Shown: piece after piece, positions 49,055 to 58,207 of the stretch
Numbering within the stretch: the first letter of the stretch is position 1
Layout of the letters: every line of letters starts with the position of its first letter
Source of the DNA: CAVVSQ01 sp963848825
Lineage (GTDB): Bacteria > Planctomycetota > Planctomycetia > Gemmatales > Gemmataceae
Direction: 5' to 3'
NCBI GenBank assembly: GCA_963848825.1
Contig: CAWKFA010000009.1
Span: 310,001 to 374,000 of the forward strand
DNA: 64,000 nt
Made by a program: the position numbers and the translations under genes
The notes under the pieces: generated by a model
Seen by the model: the letters and a program-made list of their open reading frames with translations, nothing else
Database searches by the model: none
What the model was told of the DNA's origin: nothing

Positions 49055-50104
49055 ATGCCTGGGGTGGCTATTGTCGGGTGCGGCATGATCGCGGGCTTTC
49101 ATCTGAAGGCCCTTGCCGAGATTCCCGATGCACGGGTGGTGGCCGTCGTCGACAAGGTTCCGGCGGCGCTCGAGCGCTTCAAGGACAAACACCAGCTCCA
49201 GTGTCAATTTTACTCGGCGCTCGAGCCCGCCCTGGCCAATCCCGCCGTGGACATCGTGATCGTGGCCACGCCCAGCGGCGCCCACATGGACCCGGCCGTG
49301 GCAGCCGCCAATGCCGGCAAGCACGTGGTGGTCGAGAAACCACTTGAAGTCACGCTGGAGCGCTGCGACCGCATCATCGAGGCGTGCGACCGTAATCATG
49401 TCAAGCTGTGTACGATTTTCCCCTCGCGCTTTGCCGATGCCAACCGCACACTCAAGGCCGCCGTGGACGCGGGCCGCTTCGGCCGGCTGACGTTGGGCGA
49501 AACGACCTGCAAGTGGTGGCGGACGCAGGAGTATTACGATCAGGGGGGCTGGCGCGGAACCATGGCCCTCGACGGCGGCGGCGCCCTCATGAATCAAGCC
49601 ATCCATAACGTCGACCTCTTGTTGTGGATGATGGGGCCGGCGACCCACGTTTGCGGCTTCACGGGCCTACTGGCCCACGAGCGTATTGAAGTGGAGGATA
49701 CCGCCGTCGCCTGCCTGCGCTTCCAGAGCGGTGCACTGGGCGTGATTCAGGCCACCACCAGCGTTCATCCCGGCTTTCCCAAAACCATCGCCGTGCATGG
49801 CGACCGCGGCAGTGCCGTTATCGAGCAAGAAGATATTTTGCAGTGGACGTTTAGCCCGGAACTTCCCGACGACAAAAAGGTACGGGAGCGCTTTGCGCAA
49901 AAGGTGGGCGCCTCCGGCGGCTCCAGCGACCCCTCGGCGATTTCTCATGTGTACCACGCGCTGCAGCTGGGCGATTTCTTCGAAGCCATCAAGACGAACC
50001 GTCCCCCCATGGTGGATGGGCGCGAAGGGCGCTGCGCGGTCGAAGTGATTTTGGCGGTTTACGAAGCGCAAAAGACAGGGCGCGTCGTGGCGCTGAAAAA
50101 CTGA
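49055..50104 (+). CDS. Gfo/Idh/MocA family oxidoreductase, cytosolic
   Basis: 349 residues. Rossmann start MPGVAIVGCGMIAGFHLKAL, then VDIVIVATPSGAHMDPAVAA and the family motif VVVEKPLEVTLERCDRIIEA, and the C-terminal sheet domain with GGWRGTMALDGGGALMNQAI, HNVDLLLWMMGPATHVCGF. Unlike the Tat-exported paralogue at 2860, it has no export signal. ATG 49055 has AAAGGG 8 bases upstream; the frame is open to 48980. Such proteins act on sugars or sugar nucleotides; substrate unknown. Confidence 0.9.
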   Translation: MPGVAIVGCGMIAGFHLKALAEIPDARVVAVVDKVPAALERFKDKHQLQCQFYSALEPALANPAVDIVIVATPSGAHMDPAVAAANAGKHVVVEKPLEVTLERCDRIIEACDRNHVKLCTIFPSRFADANRTLKAAVDAGRFGRLTLGETTCKWWRTQEYYDQGGWRGTMALDGGGALMNQAIHNVDLLLWMMGPATHVCGFTGLLAHERIEVEDTAVACLRFQSGALGVIQATTSVHPGFPKTIAVHGDRGSAVIEQEDILQWTFSPELPDDKKVRERFAQKVGASGGSSDPSAISHVYHALQLGDFFEAIKTNRPPMVDGREGRCAVEVILAVYEAQKTGRVVALKN

Positions 50105-50216
50105 TTTTGATCCGGCGGCTGCCGGCTCCCGTCCCATCGCCTTCAGGTTGCTCTTTCCCTGGAAGGCGTCAAGCAATTACAATAGCCCCCTTGACTTACG
50201 GCAACGGAGTGCCTTC

Positions 50217-51167
50217 ATGTCTCGCAAGCAACGGTCGGCTGTCCTGGATTATGGCGTCTACGTGGCGGTCCGCTTCGGTGTGTGCCTTCTGCAAGCTTTG
50301 CCCTTCGCGCTGGCCTGCGCTTTTGCCGATGGTTTGGCGCTGCTCTTCTATCAGTTCGACCGGCGGCACCGCGCTGTGGCCTTCGATAACTTGCGGCATG
50401 CCTTTCCCCACGAGTACACCGATGCGGAATTGCGCGACCTGACGCGCCAGGTGTTTCGCCATTTTTCCCTGATGCTCGTCGAAATCCTCTTTATGCCGCG
50501 GCTGGTGCGTCACAATAACTGGCGCGATTTTCTGCGTTACCGCAGCGAAGCGGAAGCCAGCAGGATCGTCAATCTGTGGTTGAGCGATCGGCCCGTGCTC
50601 ATGGCAACGGGCCATTTCGGCAACTGGGAAATCTCCAGCTATGTCCTGGGCCTTTTGGGCGTGCGCTTCTGCGGCATCGCCCGACCCCTCGACAATGCCT
50701 ATCTGGACGACTGGCTACGGCGTTTTCGCGAGGCCCATGGTCAGAAGATCCTGGCGAAGAAGGGAGACTTCGAGGAGATTCAAGGCGTGTTGGCCGCGGG
50801 AGGCGTCCTCGGCACCCTGGCGGACCAGGACGCGGGCAGCAGGGGACTGTATGTCAACTTTTTTGGCCGGCTAGCGTCCACGCACAAGGCGGTAGCCATA
50901 CTGTCGCTCGAGTACAATGTGCCCATCGCGGTGATTGCCGGGGCCAGGCTGGACAGGCCCATGAAATATGTGGCTCTCGCGGAAGACGTGATCTATCCTG
51001 AGGAATACGCGGGCCGACCCGACGCCATCGCGGCGATCACGCAGCGCTTTACCGACGCCCTCGAACGCATGGTGCGCGCGTATCCCGAGCAATATTTCTG
51101 GCTTCACCGCCGCTGGAAACACCAGCCGGGCAACAAGAAGAAAAAACGACGACCGGTGGCGGCTTGA
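50217..51167 (+). CDS. Lipid A biosynthesis-type acyltransferase (LpxL/HtrB family)
   Basis: 316 residues. It has an N-terminal hydrophobic anchor (YVAVRFGVCLLQALPFALAC) and the acyltransferase motif H-x4-E in LMATGHFGNWEISSYVLGLL, followed by RPLDNAYLDDWLRRFREAHG, LADQDAGSRGLYVNFFGRLA and the end YPEQYFWLHRRWKHQP, all typical of lauroyl/myristoyl acyltransferases of lipid A. It probably acylates lipid A or another glycolipid at the inner membrane. ATG 50217 (GGAG upstream) is used; the frame is open to 50148. The C-terminus ends in a basic tail. Confidence 0.92.
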   Translation: MSRKQRSAVLDYGVYVAVRFGVCLLQALPFALACAFADGLALLFYQFDRRHRAVAFDNLRHAFPHEYTDAELRDLTRQVFRHFSLMLVEILFMPRLVRHNNWRDFLRYRSEAEASRIVNLWLSDRPVLMATGHFGNWEISSYVLGLLGVRFCGIARPLDNAYLDDWLRRFREAHGQKILAKKGDFEEIQGVLAAGGVLGTLADQDAGSRGLYVNFFGRLASTHKAVAILSLEYNVPIAVIAGARLDRPMKYVALAEDVIYPEEYAGRPDAIAAITQRFTDALERMVRAYPEQYFWLHRRWKHQPGNKKKKRRPVAA

Positions 51168-51197
51168 GTCGCAGCAAGCGACCCTCGCCGGCTTTAT

Positions 51198-53756
51198 TCA
51201 CGCCCCGTGATAATCGATCTCTTTCACTTCGAGCGCGTGCTTCTGGATAAAATCGCGGCGGGGTTCGACCTTTTCGCCCATGAGGATACGGAACATCTCG
51301 TCCGCCTTGAGCGCGTCGTCGAGTTGTACTTTCAGGAGCGTGCGGGTTTCTGGATTGAGGGTAGTGTCCCACAGTTCCTCGCCGTCCATTTCGCCCAGGC
51401 CCTTGAAGCGGACGATTTTGATGCCCTTTTCGCCATGTTTACGTACCCTGCCCACGAGGATGCGCAGGTGTTCCAGGACTTGCGGATGTTCGTCATGGGT
51501 GAGGAAGAAACGCTGTACCGGATCGCGGCCCGCGATGCGCGGCGCGGGAGCCAGGTCCGAGGGAATCAGGCCGAAGCCGCGCAGCTTTTCCAGGCCGCGG
51601 TTGACCCCCTTGATTTCATGCAGCTCCAGGACCGAGAAAACGTCATGATGGCCATTCGTTCCACTTTGCCCATTGGCCCCGTTGGTACCGATCGTGCCGA
51701 CGGGGGTGGGCGTTTCCTCGTCGGCCACTAACAATTCATGCCCTTCCTTCACCTTGTCGGCGCGGAACTGGTCCACTTCCGGGTTGGTGAAGAACCAGTG
51801 CTCCTCTTTGCCCAGCAGCACGCGAAAGGTGGGCAACTTGCCATCCTTGATACGGCTCAGGATAGTACCCACGTTGAGGCCGCGACGCTCCAAAATTGCC
51901 AGCGCGCCTTCGATGTCATCGAGCACAACCATCAGGGCCGTCAGACGTTCCCCTTCGAAAACATCGCCCTTGCCGCTGCCGCCCTCGGCCGGGATGACGG
52001 TAAGTTTGGAGCCGGCGATACCGCGGCCCAGGAGTTCGGTGGCCATCTCGCCGATCGTTTGGACATAACGAACGTTCTTTTTCTGCTCGACTTTGAAAAG
52101 CGGGGGCCGCGCCACATAGACGTGGCCACGTTCGATGAGATGGCGCATCTGGCGATAAAAGAAGGTCAGGATAAGGGTACGAATGTGCTGACCGTCCACG
52201 TCGGCATCGGTGAGGATGATGATCTTGCCATAGCGGAGGCGTTCCAGGTCCTCGGTATTGCCGATATCGATCCCGACCGCGGAAATAAGGCTTACGAGCT
52301 CGGTATTGTCGAGCACTTTTTCGACGCGGGCCTTCTCGACATTGAGCACCTTGCCGCGTAGGGGAAGAACGGCCTGGTTGAAGCGGTTGCGGCCATTGTC
52401 GGCGGAGCCGCCGGCGGATTGACCTTCGACGAGAAAGAGTTCCGAGGCGTCGCGATCGCGGCTGGTGCAGTCCATCAGTTTGCCCGGCAAACCGCCGCCG
52501 CTCAAAATGCTTTTGCGATCCTTGAGGGCCTTCTTGGCCTTGGCGGCGGCCTCCCGCGCTTCCGCCGCCAGGATCACTTTCTTCATGATCTTGGTTGCTT
52601 CCTTGGGATTTTCCTCCATGAAGGTGGTCAGATATTCGTGCAATACACTGCCGACGATACCTTCCACCTCGGGATTATTGAGGCGAATCTTGGTTTGCGA
52701 CTCGAACTGAGGTTCGGGAACCTGGATGCTGATAATGGCGGTGATGCCTTCGCGGAAATCTTCCCCAGTCGCTTTCAGATCGTTTTTGAAAAGATTGTTC
52801 TTTTCTCCGTAGGCGTTCAGGGCCCGCGTGAGGGCGGCGCGAAAGCCCGAAAGGTGCGTGCCGCCGCCGGGGTTGTTGGCATTATTGGCGTAGCAGCGCA
52901 CGCGCTCCTCGTCGCCCGTCGTGTACTGGAAGGCAACCTCGACTCGCACGTCATCGACGATCTTGTCGATATAGAGGACCTTGTGAAACGTCTCTTCCGT
53001 CCGATTGATCCATTCGACAAACTCGGAGACGCCGCCCTTGTAGGAAAAAGTTTCCTCGCGGCTGGAGACCACATCGGTCAGCTTGATCGAGGTTCCCTTG
53101 TTGAGGAACGCCAGCTCGCGCAAACGGTTTTCCAGGGTGTCGTAGTCGAACTTGGCATCGCGGAATATCTCGGGATCAGGATGAAACGTGATCTTGGTGC
53201 CGGTACGATTGCCCGGGCTGGAGCCCAGCTCCTTGACCGGCGTTGTGGCGGCGCCGCGCTCGTATTCCTGCACAAAAACCTTGCCGCCACGCCGAACTTC
53301 AGCTTCCGTCCAGTCCGAGAGGGCGGTAACCGCCTTGGCGCCCATGCCGTGCAGACCGGCGGACGTTTTGTAGGTGCGCTTGTCGAATTTGGCGCCAGCG
53401 CCAACGGTGGTGAGGACGACTTCAAGCGTGGGCTTGCCGACTTTGGGGTGAATGTCGACCGGTATGCCACGACCGTCGTCGGCGACGCTCAGGCTGCCGT
53501 CCGCCTCAATGCGCACGTGAATGTTATGGCAGAACCCCGCGAGCGATTCATCGACGCTGTTGTAAACCAGCTCGTAAACCAGATGATGCAGGCCCTTGGT
53601 GCCGGTATCGCCAATGTACATGCCGGGGCGGGCGCGGATATGGGCGGCATCGCGTAAAATATCGACGTTTTCGGGATTATAATTATCGGCAGCGTCGGCG
53701 GTCGCCTGGGCCTGGGCTTCCACCTCGATGGCGGTCAGTATCGTCTCGTCGCTCAT
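51198..53756 (-). CDS. gyrB: DNA gyrase subunit B
   Basis: 852 residues, ATPase subunit of gyrase. The GHKL ATPase part has VYNSVDESLAGFCHNIHVRI, VADDGRGIPVDIHPKVGKPT and TSAGLHGMGAKAVTALSDWT; the TOPRIM part has LFLVEGQSAGGSADNGRNRF and IILTDADVDGQHIRTLILTF; the end is KRRDFIQKHAL-like (EPRRDFIQKHALEVKEIDYH). A Gly/Asn/Thr-rich linker (TIGTNGANGQSGTNGHHD) lies in an insertion of the TOPRIM-tail region, making it slightly longer than usual. Start ATG 53756 has AAGGA upstream; an ATG three codons earlier overlaps that site. Last gene of the dnaA-dnaN-dciA-gyrB cluster, 24 bases behind dciA. Confidence 0.97.
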   Translation of the reverse strand: MSDETILTAIEVEAQAQATADAADNYNPENVDILRDAAHIRARPGMYIGDTGTKGLHHLVYELVYNSVDESLAGFCHNIHVRIEADGSLSVADDGRGIPVDIHPKVGKPTLEVVLTTVGAGAKFDKRTYKTSAGLHGMGAKAVTALSDWTEAEVRRGGKVFVQEYERGAATTPVKELGSSPGNRTGTKITFHPDPEIFRDAKFDYDTLENRLRELAFLNKGTSIKLTDVVSSREETFSYKGGVSEFVEWINRTEETFHKVLYIDKIVDDVRVEVAFQYTTGDEERVRCYANNANNPGGGTHLSGFRAALTRALNAYGEKNNLFKNDLKATGEDFREGITAIISIQVPEPQFESQTKIRLNNPEVEGIVGSVLHEYLTTFMEENPKEATKIMKKVILAAEAREAAAKAKKALKDRKSILSGGGLPGKLMDCTSRDRDASELFLVEGQSAGGSADNGRNRFNQAVLPLRGKVLNVEKARVEKVLDNTELVSLISAVGIDIGNTEDLERLRYGKIIILTDADVDGQHIRTLILTFFYRQMRHLIERGHVYVARPPLFKVEQKKNVRYVQTIGEMATELLGRGIAGSKLTVIPAEGGSGKGDVFEGERLTALMVVLDDIEGALAILERRGLNVGTILSRIKDGKLPTFRVLLGKEEHWFFTNPEVDQFRADKVKEGHELLVADEETPTPVGTIGTNGANGQSGTNGHHDVFSVLELHEIKGVNRGLEKLRGFGLIPSDLAPAPRIAGRDPVQRFFLTHDEHPQVLEHLRILVGRVRKHGEKGIKIVRFKGLGEMDGEELWDTTLNPETRTLLKVQLDDALKADEMFRILMGEKVEPRRDFIQKHALEVKEIDYHGA

Positions 53757-53780
53757 GGTTGACATCCTTTATCAATGATC

Positions 53781-54116
53781 TTAGACAGTCCACGTGCCGG
53801 CCTTGAATCGAAGGTCGGTCAGCGTGGTGCCCGGCAAGGCGGAACGCATGGTTTCCAGCAGCCGGCGTTTGTGGTATTGAGCCAGTTCTTGCAATAAAAC
53901 TCCGTTATTTACCTCCACTTCGAGAATTCCGCGCCGCATCCCCGTGACCCGTGTATAGGGATCATGTTCCGGGCCAACGGCGGCGGCCCAGGCTTTTTCC
54001 AGATGCAGCTGCCCCTGGCGCCGGCCCCAGCCCCGCGAGGTGAACAGGTGAGAAAGAATCGCCCGTAGCGACTCGGGGCCGTTTTCCTTGTAAATGCGTG
54101 GGCCGGGCGTTGCCAT
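53781..54116 (-). CDS. dciA: DciA-like protein (DUF721)
   Basis: 111 residues. The DUF721 domain is seen as SLRAILSHLFTSRGWGRRQG, LEKAWAAAVGPEHDPYTRVT and GILEVEVNNGVLLQELAQYH, followed by the basic KRRLLETMRSALPG. DciA is the widespread loader of the replicative helicase DnaB where DnaC is absent. Its place between dnaN and gyrB is the usual one. AAGG about 6 bases before the ATG; 27 bases behind dnaN. Confidence 0.9.
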   Translation of the reverse strand: MATPGPRIYKENGPESLRAILSHLFTSRGWGRRQGQLHLEKAWAAAVGPEHDPYTRVTGMRRGILEVEVNNGVLLQELAQYHKRRLLETMRSALPGTTLTDLRFKAGTWTV

Positions 54117-54143
54117 GACTCACCTTGATTAACGGCGCATGCC

Positions 54144-55277
54144 TCATTCCTGGCTGGGGGCGCTGGCTGCGACCAGCGGCACCACCACGTAGAGATAATT
54201 GGGCTCGCTCCGAAACACGGCGGGCGTCGAGCCGTCGGAGACTTCCAGGGCCAGCACACTGTCCGGTTCGAGCACGCGCAGCATGTCCACCAAAAACTTC
54301 GGATCGAAGCTGATTTCAACGGCCTTGCCATCGTGCTCAACGGGCATTTCTACCTTGGAACGACCCGATTCCGCCCCCTGGGCCTTGAGCGTCAATTTGT
54401 TTTTGGCGAACGTGAAGATGACACGTTTACTTTCATCATCGGTCATGATCGCCGCTTGCCGAATGGCACTTAAGAAGGGGCCGACCGTGAGGGGGACCTT
54501 GGTGCCATGCTTGGTGGGCAACACTTGTCGATAGTTGGGAAAGCGCCCTTCCACGAGCCGGCTGTAGATCATGGCCCGCTCAGTTTTCATGAGCACTTCG
54601 TTGGGCCGAAAACTAATGCAAACTTTTTCATCCGGCTCCGTCAAGTTGCGTTCCAAAAGCATCATGGCCTTGGCGGGCACCACCGGCATCCGGCCCTTGG
54701 TGGAATGCTCCCCATGCACACCCGCGGCGCCGGTGGCCAGGGCCAACCGCCGGCCATCGGTCGCGACCATGGTGGCCTTATCCCCTTCGAGTTCCATCAG
54801 AATGCCGGTCGTGGCGCCATAACGTGAGTGTTCCGCGGTCATGGCAGCGAATATGGTCCGGCGTGTCATCTCGCGCAGCAATCCCGCGGTAAGCTCGTGG
54901 TAAGTTTCTTCCGCGAAGGAAGGAATATCCGGGAAAGCCGCCGGGTCTTCGCCAGGCATCTCAAACTCCACGGATGAGCCGCGAACAATACAGGCATCTG
55001 GAGTGGCCTCGATGGTTAATTCTTCATCCGTGGCTTCCCGCAGAATGGAAATGAGGCGTGCGGTTGGCAGCAGAGCTTCGCCGGCGTCCTCTACCTTGAT
55101 CCCGCGCACGTCGAGACGGATGCCCAACTCAAGGTCGGTGGCCATCAGCGTGCAGCGGTCGTCGAGTACGACGGCCTTGAGATTTTTGAGGATCGGTTTG
55201 ACATCGCGCACCGCGGCGGCGGCACTGGCCAACTGACAGGCAGCCAACAATCCTTCCCGATGACAAACGATTTTCAT
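54144..55277 (-). CDS. dnaN: DNA polymerase III beta sliding clamp
   Basis: 377 residues, three-domain clamp that holds the replicative polymerase on DNA. The start MKIVCHREGLLAACQLASAA is typical of the family, and conserved blocks include LRGIKVEDAGEALLPTARLI-type strands, TDGRRLALATGAAGVHGEHS, MPVVPAKAMMLLERNLTEPD and LVEGRFPNYRQVLPTKHGTK. The end (NYLYVVVPLVAASAPSQE) has a short extra tail beyond the usual end. It follows dnaA after an unusually long gap of 301 bases that is an oriC candidate. Confidence 0.97.
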   Translation of the reverse strand: MKIVCHREGLLAACQLASAAAAVRDVKPILKNLKAVVLDDRCTLMATDLELGIRLDVRGIKVEDAGEALLPTARLISILREATDEELTIEATPDACIVRGSSVEFEMPGEDPAAFPDIPSFAEETYHELTAGLLREMTRRTIFAAMTAEHSRYGATTGILMELEGDKATMVATDGRRLALATGAAGVHGEHSTKGRMPVVPAKAMMLLERNLTEPDEKVCISFRPNEVLMKTERAMIYSRLVEGRFPNYRQVLPTKHGTKVPLTVGPFLSAIRQAAIMTDDESKRVIFTFAKNKLTLKAQGAESGRSKVEMPVEHDGKAVEISFDPKFLVDMLRVLEPDSVLALEVSDGSTPAVFRSEPNYLYVVVPLVAASAPSQE

Positions 55278-55578
55278 GGCAAGGCTTTCCCTGGGTTTGC
55301 TTCACAGAAGATTATTAAGTGAGATAAATCTTCAGCAGTAGTATTAAAGAGGGCCCATTTATTGTTAGCCGCAGCGGGTTTGACGGCCTATCTCATGCCC
55401 AGCCAACCGATTACAACTTTCGATCCCGTGGGGAAAACGCGTTGACAGCTTGTTAACACACGGATTGGTACTGATGGTTGGCGTCTGTTTCGGGGAGCTG
55501 GACGACAAGCGCTCGATAACGGTGACAAATGGAAACATGCAGGCCAACACTCCGTCAACACGTTTTCCACGCTGTTCG
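55278..55578. other. oriC: dnaA-dnaN intergenic region, candidate origin
   Basis: 301 bases with no gene. It contains an AT-rich block (about 55309-55366), two DnaA-box-like 9-mers in opposite orientation (complement TTTTCCCCA at 55429-55437 and TTTTCCACG at 55563-55571), and a long imperfect inverted repeat around them (GGGGAAAACGCGTTGACAG against GTCAACACGTTTTCCACG). Position next to dnaA is where bacterial origins often lie. GC skew and a DnaA-box count would be needed to confirm. Confidence 0.45.
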
Positions 55579-56625
55579 TCATGACAGCTCGGCATGGATT
55601 TGTCCCACGGCACCGGACAACACGGCGTCCTCCTTGAGAGCTTCCGCTACTTTTCGGCAGGCATGCATCACCGTGGTATGATCGCGGCCGCCGAAATAGG
55701 CACCAATTTGTTGGAGCGATAATGCGGTCAGCTGCCGGGCCAGGTACATGCCAATCTGGCGCGGCAACAGAATGTTACGGTACCGGCGGCGCGATTGAAG
55801 CTGGCGCGGCTCGATGCGAAAGTAACCGCCCACCTGGGTGGCGATGCGCTCGACCGTCGGCCGCGTGGCGTCCACCTGCACGCGGAAATGGGCAACGACA
55901 CCCTTGAGGTCAAGTGGATGGCGGCTCACTTTATTAAGTGCTTCGAGCTGATTAATGGCTCCCTCTAACTGGCGGCCCCCGCCATGCAGGTTGCGAGCCA
56001 GCCACTGCAGGATGTCGCGTGGCAATGCCAACTGCCGTCGCTGCGCCAGTTCCTCCAGAAAACGCTGACGGCTGGCGGTTTTTAACGGCACCAGGGCGAT
56101 AACCAACCCGGCTGCCAGCCTACTCGTGAGCCGGGCCGAAAAACGAACGCCGCGGTGCAGGAGATGGCGAGGCCCCATGGTGGACGTAAAGACCATGGGT
56201 CGCTGGTGCGCCTCCCGATCGTCGATAATGCGAACAAGCGTTTCGGCGGCGGCCAGCGGCAGGTGCTGCAAGTCCTCGACAATCAACAGATCGCCTTCCT
56301 GAGCATCCTGCACCAATGCCGATCCGGCAAGTAGTGCTTCATTGGCCGCGAGGTTCTTTTTATCTAGCCGCTGGCCCGTGACTTCCCGGAAATCCGTCGC
56401 TGCGAAGGTTTGGATCGTCAAGCCACTTTTGCTAGCAAGTTCTTTGGCGAGTGCGGACACAAGGTGGCTTTTGCCAGTGCCAGGCGGCCCATGCAAAAAA
56501 AGGCGGTTGGGCGAGCGCTGCGGTTTACCGGCGCGAAGGTTTTGCACCAGGTCTTGAACGGCGTCCAGGGCCGACTGGTTCTCGGGAGTGGCAAGGAAGC
56601 GAGCAAAGGACTTGTGCCTCAGCAT
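55579..56625 (-). CDS. dnaA: Chromosomal replication initiator DnaA, lacking domains I-II
   Basis: 348 residues, against about 450 in most bacteria. It begins directly with the region before the AAA+ domain (MLRHKSFARFLATPENQSAL). Walker A is LHGPPGTGKSHLVSALAKEL at 45-64, Walker B LLIVEDLQHLPLAA, sensor/box VII STMGPRHLLHRGVRFSARLT, and the DNA-binding domain IV has IGMYLARQLTALSLQQIGAY with the signature GGRDHTTVMHACRKVAEAL. GGGAG six bases before the ATG supports this start, and no frame upstream extends it, so domain I (oligomerisation, DnaB contact) is really missing. It heads the dnaA-dnaN-dciA-gyrB group and is 205 bases from the cysteine desulfurase gene. Confidence 0.95.
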   Translation of the reverse strand: MLRHKSFARFLATPENQSALDAVQDLVQNLRAGKPQRSPNRLFLHGPPGTGKSHLVSALAKELASKSGLTIQTFAATDFREVTGQRLDKKNLAANEALLAGSALVQDAQEGDLLIVEDLQHLPLAAAETLVRIIDDREAHQRPMVFTSTMGPRHLLHRGVRFSARLTSRLAAGLVIALVPLKTASRQRFLEELAQRRQLALPRDILQWLARNLHGGGRQLEGAINQLEALNKVSRHPLDLKGVVAHFRVQVDATRPTVERIATQVGGYFRIEPRQLQSRRRYRNILLPRQIGMYLARQLTALSLQQIGAYFGGRDHTTVMHACRKVAEALKEDAVLSGAVGQIHAELS

Positions 56626-56830
56626 AATGTGCTCCCAGGCCTGCCGTTTCCTATGCCGTAAGTTACAGTGATAAATTAACTTATGTCATAGCGTTGGGTA
56701 AAATTCGAGCATCTTCGACGATATGCCTATTTTATGGAAAATCAGCCCGAGCGTAAAGGAGATTAGTGCCGACGTAACTTTTTAGCGCAAAATAATTTGT
56801 GGCAAATAAACTTGGACCTGAATTGCCCAA
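56626..56830. other. AT-rich region upstream of dnaA with DnaA-box-like sites
   Basis: 205 bases, clearly AT-richer than its surroundings. Complement TTTTCCATA (56733-56741) and complement TTTGCCACA (56798-56806) each differ from the TTTTCCACA-type DnaA box at one position. It could be autoregulatory sites of dnaA or a second part of the origin. Confidence 0.4.
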
Positions 56831-57969
56831 CTAGCACACTTCGGAGCTTTGGCGCAACCTATTGACAATGTTGGCGATGCGAAGGGCGGCTTTGTCGATG
56901 TCGGCCGTGGAGAGAAGGGGGCTTAAACTGAAACGCAGAGACGAGTTGAGAATGGCTCCGGTAATGCCCATGGCCTGTAAGACCGGGGACGGCAACAAGG
57001 AGCCGCTCGAACATGCTGATCCTGTCGCGCAAGCAACGCCTGCCAAATCCAGGTTCATAAGCAAAACGTCGGCCCGGCAACCGGGAAAAGAGAGGTTTAG
57101 CGTGTGCGGCAGACCGCCGTCCACGGGCCCATTTAGCACGACAGGCGCGGCCTGCTGCGCAGCCTGCTCAACAAAAGCTCGCGCAGGATCAAAATGTGAT
57201 CGCCGATTCGCTTCCCAGTCTGCCAAGTGCAATTTTCAAAGCAGTCGCCATGCCGACGGCCAACGGCACGGGTTCGGTTCCCGGACGTTTGCCTTGTTGC
57301 TGATGGCCGCCAAGGAGTTGTGGACGTAATTTGGCGCACTTTTTTCAACAGGAGGACGCCGATACCCTTCGGCCCATGAAACTTGTGAGCACTGAGCGTC
57401 AAGGAAGTAACGCCCAGGTCGCGAAAGGAAATGGGTATTTTGCCAGCGGCAGCCGCGGCGTCGCAGTGGAAAGGTATCGTGCCGCCAACCTGGCCACTCA
57501 GCTCGGCAATGGGCTCAATGGCGCCGGTTTCGTGATTGGCGAGCATGACGGCGAGCAGGCGCGTGTTGTCGCCGAGAGCGTCCTTGTCCCAGGTTACGAC
57601 ACCTGTGCCGGTTACCGGCAAGTGCCGGAGTTCATAGCCGCGACTCACAAGGCTGTGCAGCGGTTCCGCGACGGAGGGATGTTCCACCGGGCTGCCAAGC
57701 AGGCGGCCTGGCGGCGCGCCGCACAGGCCGAAAACCGCGAGGTTGTTGGCCTCGGTGGCGCCGCTGGTGAAAATGACCTCCTCGGGGAGGGCATCGAGGA
57801 GATGAGCGAGCAGGGCGCGCGCGTCTTCGAGGGCTTGCCGCGCCTGGCGACCCGCGCGATGGCTGCTGGCCGGATTGCCGCAATGTTCAAGGAAATAGGA
57901 GCGCATTGCTTCCCAAACTTCGGGAAGCATCGGGGAGGTGGCATTGTTGTCGAGGTAGACGAGGTCCAT
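56831..57969 (-). CDS. NifS/IscS-like cysteine desulfurase, two frameshifts
   Basis: PLP enzyme giving sulfur from cysteine for iron-sulfur clusters or tRNA thiolation, about 380 residues. Start MDLVYLDNNATSPMLPEVWE; FTSGATEANNLAVFGLCGAP; PLP lysine in LTLSAHKFHGPKGIGVLLLK. A shift in the A-run (plus-strand T-run) near 57343 leads to KLRPQLLGGHQQQGKRPGTE, PVPLAVGMATALKIAL, and another near 57225 to DWEANRRSHFDPARAFVEQA. The active cysteine is in ACATGSACSSGSLLPSPVLQ, followed by SLRFSLSPLLSTADIDKA. Repaired, the protein is complete. It is upstream of dnaA on the same strand, with no isc or suf genes nearby. Confidence 0.92.
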
Positions 57970-58042
57970 ACGGCAACCAGGCTAACAGGGGACGGATCTT
58001 CGCCCCCATGGCTTGGAACCTCTGCCGTCCGCCTCGACTATT

Positions 58043-58144
58043 CTAGTCGAGTTCGGCGGAAAGCGGTTTATCACGGCCGACCCAAAAATAGGTCGCGACA
58101 ACGGTCAATGTGCCCATGACGCCAATCAAAAATTGAACTTCCAC
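58043..58144 (-). CDS. Putative 33-residue membrane peptide
   Basis: GTG start at 58144 with GGGAGG five bases upstream. The peptide has a central hydrophobic stretch (VQFLIGVMGTLTVVATYFWV) and a charged end (GRDKPLSAELD), which would make a single transmembrane helix. Its stop codon lies in a perfect 8-bp hairpin (CTCGACTA-TTC-TAGTCGAG, 58033-58051) that could be its terminator. It stands alone between surE and the cysteine desulfurase gene on the same strand. Small membrane peptides like this are common but easily missed; nothing identifies its role. Confidence 0.55.
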   Translation of the reverse strand: MEVQFLIGVMGTLTVVATYFWVGRDKPLSAELD

Positions 58145-58207
58145 GGAAGCCTCCCGGTAAAGAAGTAAAGATAACCCAGGAAACTCTATGTCGGAAAACT
58201 GGTCCTG

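Noticed and set aside
52419..53657. 412-codon plus-strand frame
   Set aside because: Antisense of gyrB, which is unmistakable.
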